DNA of 64,000 nt from positions 18,025 through 82,024 of the forward strand of contig NZ_JBKQWU010000017.1 of NCBI RefSeq assembly GCF_047275745.1, written 5' to 3'. A model generated the notes under the pieces. That model did not search any database. It had not been told where the DNA came from and saw only the letters and a list, made by a program, of their open reading frames with translations. The position numbers and the translations under genes were made by a program. Positions 25,969 through 33,505 of the stretch are shown one piece after another. The DNA comes from Amaricoccus sp047275745 (GTDB lineage: Bacteria; Pseudomonadota; Alphaproteobacteria; Rhodobacterales; Rhodobacteraceae). Positions within the stretch are counted from its first letter, which is position 1, and the number at the start of each line of letters is the position of its first letter.

Positions 25969-26958
25969 GAGCCGGTCGAGCGCCGGTTTCAGGACCCGCG
26001 CGGCGACGAGGCAGCCGAGGACGGCGACACCGGAGGAGACCATCGCGCCGGCCGTCGCCAGCCAGCCCGTCTCGGGATGGGGCAGCCGCGCGAAGACCAT
26101 CACCGCGTAGAAATGCAGCGCGAAGACCGTCAGCGTGTCGAGCGAGATCGCCGTCCCGAGGCGGCTCGGCGGCAGGAGCGCCGAGACGAGGACGAGAAGC
26201 GCGATCCCGGTGAAGGCCGCGAGATAGAAGAGCCCCGGCCCATTGCCGAATTCCGCGCCGTTGATGTTCACCTGACCGGTCACCCTGGTGAGCCAGACGA
26301 GAAGCGCGAGCAGGACCGGGACCGCGATCCAGTTCACCGGCGCGCCGAGCCGGGCCGCGAAGGATGACGTGGGCCCGCCATGGACCCGTCGGAAGAGATG
26401 GCCCGCGAGAACGAAGATCGCGCCGATGCCGGCCATCTCGAGATTCCAGGGCAGCCGGGGCCCGGAATAGAGAAAGCCTAAGCCCGCGCAGGCGAGGGCG
26501 AGGGCCGCGCCGAGGGCCGGCGGAACCCGGGTCAGCAGGAAGGCCAGGATCATCGAGGTGACGAGGAAGGTGAAATACCAGAGCGGCGCGTCATGGTGGA
26601 CGAGCCAGCTGTCCGGCCCCGCGACCCCGTAGAGCGCGCCCGCGATCGCGGGCCAGGGGCTGACGAGCCCGCCCGCCTCGGCGATCCGCGCCGCCCACCA
26701 GATGCCGATCGCGATCACCGAGAAGAAGGCATAGCCGCGCAGATAGAGCCCGATGTAGCGCGTGAGGAACCGCTTCGCCGGCATCCCGGCGAAGCTCTCG
26801 GGCAGGAGGAAGCCGGTGATGAAGAGGAAGGCCGGGATATGGAAGGTGTAGATCAGGTCCTTGAACGGCAGCGGCGCGTAGGAATAGTGGAAATGCCCGA
26901 GGACGACGAGATAGATCGCGATCGCCTTCGCATTGTCGACCCAGGTTATGCGTGTCAT
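25957..26958 (-). CDS. Acyltransferase family 3 membrane protein (fucose O-acetylase-like)
   Basis: 333 residues with GGGAGACC before the ATG. The N-terminus TRITWVDNAKAIAIYLVVLGH is typical of the WcjD/YiaH/fucose 4-O-acetylase branch of AT3, with the conserved His at about residue 21, followed by FHIPAFLFITGFLLPES. About ten hydrophobic segments span the whole length and there is no SGNH domain. It probably O-acetylates a sugar residue of the exported polymer or a lipid-linked intermediate at the inner membrane. It is convergent with the fusion acyltransferase gene at 23199, giving three membrane acyltransferases in the first 27 kb. Confidence 0.9.
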   Translation of the reverse strand: MTRITWVDNAKAIAIYLVVLGHFHYSYAPLPFKDLIYTFHIPAFLFITGFLLPESFAGMPAKRFLTRYIGLYLRGYAFFSVIAIGIWWAARIAEAGGLVSPWPAIAGALYGVAGPDSWLVHHDAPLWYFTFLVTSMILAFLLTRVPPALGAALALACAGLGFLYSGPRLPWNLEMAGIGAIFVLAGHLFRRVHGGPTSSFAARLGAPVNWIAVPVLLALLVWLTRVTGQVNINGAEFGNGPGLFYLAAFTGIALLVLVSALLPPSRLGTAISLDTLTVFALHFYAVMVFARLPHPETGWLATAGAMVSSGVAVLGCLVAARVLKPALDRLVTR

Positions 26959-27100
26959 CCGGTCTCCCGCTCACTCGTCACCAGGAAGCCCCGCGCGTCG
27001 GGGGGCGCCTCCGGGATCTTCCTAGCGGCTCGGCCGGCCCGGCGGTAGGCCGTACGAGGTTCGCGGGCAGCCTCTCGCCGGTCCCCCCGGGATCAGCCCC

Positions 27101-28165
27101 TCAGAGCTCGTCTTCGGGATAGCCTTCGGGATTGCCGGACTGCCAGTGCCAGCTCGAGGCGCACATCTCGGCGAGGCCGAGCTCGGCCCGCCAGCCGAGC
27201 TCGCGCAGGGCCTTGCCCGGATCGGCGTAGCAGGAGGCGACATCGCCCCGGCGGCGGGGCGCGCGGACCAGCGGGATCTCGCGGCCCGAAACCTCCTCGA
27301 AGGCGCGCGCCATCTCGAGGACCGAGGTGCCCCGGCCGGTGCCGAGGTTGAAGGCGGCGCAGCCCCGGCCCGCCCCATCACCTCCATCCACCACCGTCCA
27401 GTCGACCACCGTCCAGTCGACCGCCGCGAGATGGGCGCGGGCGAGGTCGGTCACATGGATGTAGTCGCGCACGCCCGTTCCGTCGGGCGTGTCGTAATCG
27501 GTGCCGAAAACATTGAGCGCCGCGCGCCGCCCGGTCGCGACCTGGGTGATGAAGGGCATGAGGTTGTTCGGAATCCCGACCGGGTCCTCGCCGATCCGGC
27601 CCGAGGGATGCGCGCCGACCGGGTTGAAGTAGCGCAGGAGCGCGATCGACCAGGACGGATCGGCCCGCGCGAGATCGCCGAGGATCTCCTCGACCTGCAG
27701 CTTGGTGCGGCCATAGGGGTTGGCGACGCGCCGGGGGTGGTCCTCGTCGATCGGCAGATAGTCGGGATCGCCATAGACCGTGGCCGAGGAGGAGAAGACG
27801 AAGCGGCGGCAGGCGCTCTCGCGGAGCGCGCGCAGGAGCGAGAGCGTGCCCGCGACATTGTTGTCGAAATAGCCGAGCGGATCGGCGACCGATTCCCCGA
27901 CCGCCTTCAGCCCGGCGAAATGGATGACCGCCTCGGGCCGGAACCCGGCGACGAGCGCCGCGACCGCCTCCTGATCGCGCAGGTCGGCCCGGGTGAAGCC
28001 GAAGCCGCGGTTGGTGAGCTGGCGCACGCGGGCGAGCGCGGCGGGGCGGGAATTGCCGAGATTGTCGATGACATGCGCCTCATGCCCGGCAGCCAGCACC
28101 TCGACCAGCGTATGGGTGCCGATATAGCCGGCGCCGCCGGTGACGAGAATTCGCAAAACGCCCAC
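27101..28165 (-). CDS. galE: UDP-glucose 4-epimerase
   Basis: 354 residues from a GTG; the family core starts at RILVTGGAGYIGTHTLVEV. Other GalE marks are VIHFAGLKAVGESV, FSSSATVYGDP, the YxxxK pair in NPYGRTKLQVEEIL, LRYFNPVGAHPSG and DGTGVRDYIHVTDLA. It interconverts UDP-glucose and UDP-galactose. A small in-frame duplication is visible: the 15-bp unit CCACCGTCCAGTCGA occurs twice at 27391-27420, giving VDWTVVDWTVV in a surface loop. Neighbours suggest a supply role for the capsule, although a housekeeping galE could also be elsewhere in the genome. Confidence 0.95.
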   Translation of the reverse strand: MGVLRILVTGGAGYIGTHTLVEVLAAGHEAHVIDNLGNSRPAALARVRQLTNRGFGFTRADLRDQEAVAALVAGFRPEAVIHFAGLKAVGESVADPLGYFDNNVAGTLSLLRALRESACRRFVFSSSATVYGDPDYLPIDEDHPRRVANPYGRTKLQVEEILGDLARADPSWSIALLRYFNPVGAHPSGRIGEDPVGIPNNLMPFITQVATGRRAALNVFGTDYDTPDGTGVRDYIHVTDLARAHLAAVDWTVVDWTVVDGGDGAGRGCAAFNLGTGRGTSVLEMARAFEEVSGREIPLVRAPRRRGDVASCYADPGKALRELGWRAELGLAEMCASSWHWQSGNPEGYPEDEL

Positions 28166-28398
28166 CCTCCTGGTACGGGATACTCGTTCCGGGCGGCCCG
28201 GCGGACATTCCTCCGCGCGGGCGGAGAGATCTGGTCAAACGGTTCGAGAGTTCCCTCGTCTCTTAGACGGGCGCCCCGGCGCTGCCAAGGCCTCCCCGGT
28301 TTCGATATCGTGTCCCGATTGAACCTCGGCCGCCTCCGGTTCAACCCGCTGGCTCAACCTGCCAGTTCAACTTGCGGGGCGCGGGTCCATTGGATCGG

Positions 28399-28998
28399 TC
28401 AAACGCTCCCGGCCCGCGCCGCGCGGGCGGCCTCGATCCATTCCGCGACCGGGACGAGCCGGCCGAGCGGGCCGAGCCGGGCGGCGAGATCGGACGCCTC
28501 GATCCCGGCGAGATCGGCGAGATCGCGCACCCCCGCCGCGCCGAGCGCCCAGGCGAGCCCGGGGCCGACGCCGCGCAGGTTCCCGAATTCCCCCTCCAGT
28601 TCCGCCTCCAATCCCACTTCCGCCCGCGCCACGGGAACGGCTGTGGGAATGACGGTGGGCACGGCGATGGAAACGGAGACGGGCACGGCCGCCGCCCGGG
28701 TCACGCCCGGAAGCGCGGCGCGCAGCCGGGCAAGACGCGCGGCGCGTTCGGCGTTCCGGTCCCGCGACGCCCCGGTTGGCACCCCGGTCGGCGCCCCGGT
28801 CGGCACCGAATCCCGGACGGATTCAGGCGGGGCCGCCGGCACCGGCCAGGGCATCGCCCCGGACGTTGGCCCGGACGTCATCGACCCGGACGTCGGCTCG
28901 GGCAGGCGGACCGGGGCGAGGTGGACCACCTCGCCGGCCGACGGGGAAGCCGACGGCGGCTCGGCGAATGCGACATCGGAAAAATCCGGCCAGGGCAT
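28399..28998 (-). CDS. Helix-hairpin-helix domain protein, function unknown
   Basis: 199 residues, ATG preceded by AAGGAGACGAG. The first two thirds are Pro/Ala/Val-rich and apparently disordered with repeats such as VPTGAPTGVPTG. The last 60 residues contain LRGVGPGLAWALGAAGVRDLADLAG, a helix-hairpin-helix pattern like the C-terminal domains of DUF4332-type or ribosomal-protein-fused HhH proteins, which bind DNA non-specifically or mediate protein contact. It is the last gene of a three-gene minus-strand group with two coiled-coil proteins (29065 and 30493). Domain call is moderate; function is not known. Confidence 0.7.
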   Translation of the reverse strand: MPWPDFSDVAFAEPPSASPSAGEVVHLAPVRLPEPTSGSMTSGPTSGAMPWPVPAAPPESVRDSVPTGAPTGVPTGASRDRNAERAARLARLRAALPGVTRAAAVPVSVSIAVPTVIPTAVPVARAEVGLEAELEGEFGNLRGVGPGLAWALGAAGVRDLADLAGIEASDLAARLGPLGRLVPVAEWIEAARAARAGSV

Positions 28999-29064
28999 CT
29001 CTCGTCTCCTTCTTGGCGCGCGTCTTCTTGGACGTCCCTGGTGGGCGTCCCTGGAGGGGGGCGG

Positions 29065-30456
29065 TCAGTGCGGCCGGCGCGCGGGCTCGGCGACCATGCG
29101 CTCGATCCGGGCGAGGAACTCGGCGAGCGCGAGGCCGATATTCTCCTCGAAATCCGCCGAGGCGCCGGCGCGCGCGCCGAATCCGGTCTCGATCCGCCCG
29201 CCGAGGCTGTCACCAAGCCGGAGCGTCAGCTGTTCGGCGAGGTGCTCCCCAAGATGCTCCTCCAGCAGATCGTGCCGTGCCTCGCCGAGATCGGCCCGGG
29301 CGAGGAGCGCCTCGAGCGCCGCCTCGATCCGGGCGAGCCGGGGTTCGATTTCGGAAAGCGGAGCCTCGCGCCGTGCGAGACCCGCTTCCAGGCGGGTTTC
29401 GAGCCGGGTTTCGAGACGGGCTTCCAGCGCATCGATCCGGGCGGCGATCGCCTCCGCGGCCGGAGCCGCGCGTTCCTCCGCCTGCCCGGCAGCTTCGGCG
29501 GCGGCTTCGCTCGCGGCCCGCGTCGCGGCTTCGAGAACGGTCTCGGTGGCCTCGCGCGCCGCGTCCATGGCGGCTTCACGCGCGGCTTCCCGGGCTGCCT
29601 CACGGGCCGCTTCCATGGCCGCCTCCCGGGCCGCCTCCCTGGCAGCGACCCCCGCCGCCTCGGTCGCCCGGGCGATGATCTCGGTCGTGAGCCCGCCCAG
29701 GACCTCCCCGACGACTTCCCGGGTCACGTCCCGCGCGATCGCGCGGGAGATCTCGCCGGCGACCGTCCGGGTCTCCTCTCCGAGCCGGGCGGCGGTCAGC
29801 CGCGCGGTCTCGCTCGCATAGGCCGCGTCGATCACCGCGCGCAGGCCTTCCGGCGCGGTCTCGAGCGCGGCCTCGGCCACGCTCTGCCGGAGCCGGAGCA
29901 GCGCGAGCGGACCTTCGGGCGCGCACCCGCCGATCCCGTCACCGATCCCGTCACCGGCCTCCAGATCGGCCCCCAGATCAGCCCCCGCCTCGAGCGCGAG
30001 CGCGTCGGAGAGCAGATCGGTCGCGGAGAGCCAGACCGAATCCGCGCCGAGCTCGTCGCGCAGCGCGATTTCGAGCGCGCCGGCCCATGCGTCGGCCGGC
30101 AGCTCCGCGAGCGCGCCGCCCATGTCGGCGGCACCGGCGCGGAAGGCGTAATGGAACGGCCCGATCCGGTAGATCGCGCCCGAGACCAGCGCGCAGAGCC
30201 GATCGAGCGCCGGCGCCTCGGCGCCGAGCAGCGCCGGATCGCCGATCATCTCATGGGTGACGAGCCCCGCCGCGATCAGGTCGGTCAGGGCGATCGGCGC
30301 GCCAATGCCCTGATCCGCGCCCTGATCCATCTCGTGATCGGTGCCCGGATCCATGCCCGGATCATCCCCCGGACCGGCATTCAGGGCCTCGGGAAGGGCG
30401 GTCTCCGGATTTGCGAATTCGGGGTTTGCGAGCTTCGGGCTGGAAATCGTGTCCAC
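29065..30456 (-). CDS. Ala/Glu/Arg-rich coiled-coil protein, function unknown
   Basis: 463 residues from a GTG start with GAGAGGGA upstream. An Asp/Met/Gly-rich N-terminus (repeats of DPGMDPGTDHEMDQG) precedes a small folded-looking region (about 50-160, containing LVSGAIYRIGPFHYAFRAGAAD). After that an extended helix dominates, with the AREAAREAAMEAAREA repeat at about 265-300 and LEARLETRLETRLEAG near 345. No signal peptide or membrane segment is seen. It is the middle gene of the HhH / coiled-coil / membrane-coiled-coil operon. I recognise no family. The composition is compatible with a long filamentous or scaffolding protein. Confidence 0.7.
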   Translation of the reverse strand: MDTISSPKLANPEFANPETALPEALNAGPGDDPGMDPGTDHEMDQGADQGIGAPIALTDLIAAGLVTHEMIGDPALLGAEAPALDRLCALVSGAIYRIGPFHYAFRAGAADMGGALAELPADAWAGALEIALRDELGADSVWLSATDLLSDALALEAGADLGADLEAGDGIGDGIGGCAPEGPLALLRLRQSVAEAALETAPEGLRAVIDAAYASETARLTAARLGEETRTVAGEISRAIARDVTREVVGEVLGGLTTEIIARATEAAGVAAREAAREAAMEAAREAAREAAREAAMDAAREATETVLEAATRAASEAAAEAAGQAEERAAPAAEAIAARIDALEARLETRLETRLEAGLARREAPLSEIEPRLARIEAALEALLARADLGEARHDLLEEHLGEHLAEQLTLRLGDSLGGRIETGFGARAGASADFEENIGLALAEFLARIERMVAEPARRPH

Positions 30457-30492
30457 GGGGGCGGTCCCTCTCGGGTTTCGGGTGAAGGGGAA

Positions 30493-32280
30493 TTACTTGC
30501 GGTGCAGGGAGACGATCCGGCGCATGTTCCGGATCGCGGCGAGATCCGCGTCCCGCGCTACCGGGTCCGGCGCCGGGGAGCGGATCGCGGCGGATCCCGG
30601 CCCCGCCATCTCGCCCGCGTCCATCTCGTTCGCGTCCATCTCGTTCGCGCTCGTCTCTTCCATGATCTCTTCCGGGGCCGTCCCTTCCGCGATCTGCTCC
30701 CCGGCGCCGGTCTCGTCACCCAAGGCGCGGGCGTGAAGTCCGGCGCGAATGCCGGTGGGAAGTCCGGTGTGGATTCCGGCGGGGCTCGGCAGGCTCGCCT
30801 CCAGAAGCGCGAGGCGGTTCGCGAAGAGCGCGGTCTGTTCGTCGATCAGCGCCAGGGCGGCGGCGCGCGCCTCCGCCAGGACCTCCTGTTCCGGGCTCGC
30901 CGCCGGGCGCGCCTCCAGATCGGCGAGCCGGGTCTCGAAGGCGGCGAGAGGCGTCCCGGCGGTCTCGAGCGCGTCAATCCGCGCCCCGAACGCCTCCCCG
31001 GTCTCGGCCTGGGCGGCGCGCGCCGTCTCGAACCGCTCGGCGAGGCCGTCGAGCGCCGCGCGGACCCCGGCCTCGCGCGCGCGATCCGCCTCGTCCTGGA
31101 CGGTGCGCGCCGCTTCGAGCCGTTCGGCGAGGCTTTCGAGCGCCGCCCCCGGATCGAGGGCCGCGACCTGTTCCTCGAGCGCCGTGATCCGGGCGGCGAA
31201 GGTCCTCGCCAGGGCCTCGTCCTGGGCATGGAGCCCGCTCAGCCGCTCGGCGATCTCGCGCAGGGAGCCGAGCGCCGCGATGACCATGTCCCTCTCGGTT
31301 CCGACCTCGGCCCGGACTTCCCTGACCTCCGCCCCGACCTCGGCCCTGATCTCGGCCCTGATTTCGGCTCCCATCTCGGCCCTGAGCGTCGCGAGCGCGA
31401 TCTCGCCCGCCTCCCGCGCCGTGTCGAGCGCGGCGAACCGGCTCTCGATCCGGGTTTCGATCCGGGCTTCCATCCGGGCGATCTCGGCCCGGATCTCGGC
31501 CTCGACCACCGCCTCGACCACAGCCTCGGCGGTGGCGCCGACGGCGGCCCCCATGGCGATCCCGGCGGCCTCCTCCGCGCCCTGCGCGGTCTCGAGCGCG
31601 GCGAGCCGGGTCTCGAAGGGGCCGAATCTCTCGATCAGCGCGGCGAGCCCCGCGTCCTTGCGCTCATGAAGATCCTCCCGCAGCGCGGCGATCTGTTCGG
31701 AGACGGCGGCGCTCACCGCGTCCCGGGCCACGTCCCCGGCCTCGGCGCGGCCCCGGAGCGCCTCGATCCGTTCCCCGGTCTCGGCGGCCTGGGCGGCCTG
31801 GGCGGAATGGAGCGCCTCGAGCCTGCCCCCGAGATCCTCGAAAAGCGCCCGCGCCTCGGCGACATCGCCGATCCGTTCGAGCGCGCGCAGCCGCGCACGG
31901 AGCTGGTCGAGCCCGGCGAGCGCGGTCTCGAGCGTCGCGTTCTTGTCGCGGATGAGCCCCACGAGCGAGCCCGCCATGTCGCGCAGCCGCTCCTCGGGCG
32001 AGCCCTCGGCCGTGACCTCGGCGAGCCGGGCCTCGACCGCCTCGAGCCTGAGCTCCAGCCGGCGCGCCGCCACTCCGCCCGCGATCTGCCCCGAACCCGT
32101 CGCCTCTCCGGCGGCGGGTCCGACACCCATCGGCGGTTCGGCCCCCGGGGCCGGCGCCGCGCGCAGCGCCGAGCGCTCGGCCGCGACCCGGGTCCGGAGC
32201 CGCCGCAGCCAGGCAATGAGGACGAGCGCGGCCGCCAGCCCGCCAAATGCGATTCCGCCGACGAGACCGATCTCCAACAT
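30493..32280 (-). CDS. Membrane-anchored coiled-coil protein, function unknown
   Basis: 595 residues, ATG with GAGGCG close upstream. The N-terminus (MLEIGLVGGIAFGGLAAALV) is a single membrane helix followed by the basic stop RRLRTR. The rest is almost entirely helical, with heptad-like stretches (RLELRLEAVEARLAEVTAE, LAERLEAARTVQDEADRAR) and an EIRAEIRAEVGAEVREVRAEV repeat near 320. The C-terminus is acidic and repetitive (SANEMDANEMDAGEM) and ends with a basic RNMRRIVSLHRK. The topology suggests a cytoplasmic rod tethered to the inner membrane. It heads the three-gene operon ending with the HhH protein. No homologue recognised. Confidence 0.7.
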   Translation of the reverse strand: MLEIGLVGGIAFGGLAAALVLIAWLRRLRTRVAAERSALRAAPAPGAEPPMGVGPAAGEATGSGQIAGGVAARRLELRLEAVEARLAEVTAEGSPEERLRDMAGSLVGLIRDKNATLETALAGLDQLRARLRALERIGDVAEARALFEDLGGRLEALHSAQAAQAAETGERIEALRGRAEAGDVARDAVSAAVSEQIAALREDLHERKDAGLAALIERFGPFETRLAALETAQGAEEAAGIAMGAAVGATAEAVVEAVVEAEIRAEIARMEARIETRIESRFAALDTAREAGEIALATLRAEMGAEIRAEIRAEVGAEVREVRAEVGTERDMVIAALGSLREIAERLSGLHAQDEALARTFAARITALEEQVAALDPGAALESLAERLEAARTVQDEADRAREAGVRAALDGLAERFETARAAQAETGEAFGARIDALETAGTPLAAFETRLADLEARPAASPEQEVLAEARAAALALIDEQTALFANRLALLEASLPSPAGIHTGLPTGIRAGLHARALGDETGAGEQIAEGTAPEEIMEETSANEMDANEMDAGEMAGPGSAAIRSPAPDPVARDADLAAIRNMRRIVSLHRK

Positions 32281-32542
32281 CGCCTCAAACCCCTCTCTTT
32301 TTCACGAAAGTCGAGCGGTTCCTGACTGCGCAAAAATGGTTATGGCGCGGTTAATGTTTGCAAGGGGTTAGGCCGGCGGGAATTCCCTGTGGCGCGGGCG
32401 GGCGCGTTGAATTATGGTCCGCGCCTGCCTGACCCCGCCTGTCCAGGTCCCGCCTGCCCGAACCGCCTGTCCAGCCCGGCTTCCGGCATGCGTGGCGAGG
32501 ATCGGCGGCGCCATCGCCGGATGCGAAGGAGATGCCTGCCCC

Positions 32543-33376
32543 ATGACCCTGCCGAATTTCCTCATCATCGGCGCGCCCAAGGCCGGCACCACCTCGCTCT
32601 ACGATCACATGCGCGAGCATCCCCAGATCTTCATGTCGGACCCGAAGGAGGCGCGCTTTCTCGCCTATCAGGGGCAGGGCGGGGATCGGAAACGTTGGCC
32701 GATCCAGAGCCTCGAGGAATACGAGGCGCTCTTCGCCCCGGTCACGACCGAGACCGCGATCGGCGAGGCGACACCGCATTATCTCATCTATCCGCATGTG
32801 GCCGGGCGGATCCACGAACTGCTGCCGGAGGCGAAGCTCATCGCCTCGCTGCGCAATCCGATCGATCGCTCCTATTCGGTCTATCAGATGAACCGGCGCA
32901 ACCAGGGCACCAATACCGGCGTCGCCTATGCCGAGGCGCTCCGCTCCGACCACAATCTGCGCGAGACCTACGCCGACAAGCTCGAACGCTATTTCGCGCT
33001 CTTCCCGAAGGAACGGATCCGGATACTCCTGCTCGAGGATCTCGAGGGCAGGCCCGAGGCGGTGATGCGCGGCCTCTTCGAATTCCTCGGCGTCGATACG
33101 GACTTCAAGCCCGATCTCTCGAAGATCTCGAACCCCGGCGGCGAGCCCCGGATCAAGCTCCTGCACGACCTGCTCGCCAATCCGGGCCTGCGGGAATTCG
33201 GGCGGAAGATCCTGCCCCGGGGCGCGATCGAGCGGCTGAAGGATCTGCGCAGCAGCAATCTGCGCAAGCAGCCGATGTCCTCCGCCGACCGGAAGGCCGC
33301 GCTCGATGTCTTCCGCGAGGACATTCTCGCGACGCAGGCACTGATCGGCCGCGACCTCTCGCACTGGCTGCGCTGA
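32543..33376 (+). CDS. Sulfotransferase (heparan-sulfate sulfotransferase-like, Sulfotransfer_1)
   Basis: 277 residues from ATG 32543 with GAAGGAG at 32525-32531; the open frame extends upstream without a better signal. The PAPS phosphosulfate loop is LIIGAPKAGTTSLYDHM (about 7-23). The 3'-phosphate loop is LIASLRNPIDRSYSVYQMN, and the SNPGGEPRIKLL region plus a short basic C-terminus are normal for bacterial polysaccharide sulfotransferases. The domain is complete, without the repeats seen in the gene at 13249. It is single, with a strong bidirectional terminator just after it. It is one of three sulfotransferases in the window. Confidence 0.9.
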   Translation: MTLPNFLIIGAPKAGTTSLYDHMREHPQIFMSDPKEARFLAYQGQGGDRKRWPIQSLEEYEALFAPVTTETAIGEATPHYLIYPHVAGRIHELLPEAKLIASLRNPIDRSYSVYQMNRRNQGTNTGVAYAEALRSDHNLRETYADKLERYFALFPKERIRILLLEDLEGRPEAVMRGLFEFLGVDTDFKPDLSKISNPGGEPRIKLLHDLLANPGLREFGRKILPRGAIERLKDLRSSNLRKQPMSSADRKAALDVFREDILATQALIGRDLSHWLR

Positions 33377-33398
33377 CCTCTCCCGGCTCTCCGACGCG

Positions 33399-33432
33399 AA
33401 AAGGCCCGCCGGGACGCACCGGCGGGCCTTTC
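33399..33432. terminator. Strong bidirectional intrinsic terminator
   Basis: AAA, then the stem GGCCCGCCGG (33403-33412), loop GACGCA, stem CCGGCGGGCC (33419-33428) and TTT. A run of A precedes and T follows, so it can serve both the sulfotransferase (plus) and the Ig/BNR operon (minus). A second hairpin, GCCGGCACGGG paired with CCCGTGCCGGC, lies at 33473-33499 just downstream of the minus-strand stop. Confidence 0.85.
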
Positions 33433-33505
33433 CTGTTCACGGAGTTCACACACGAGGTTCACACACGGGGGGGCCGGCACGGGCGAAACCCGTGCCGGCG
33501 GAGCC

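Noticed and set aside
28372..32325. A 1317-codon plus-strand open frame over the coiled-coil operon
   Set aside because: Spans several minus-strand genes and their gaps, with shadow composition and no ribosome binding site; the minus frames have start signals and heptad patterns.
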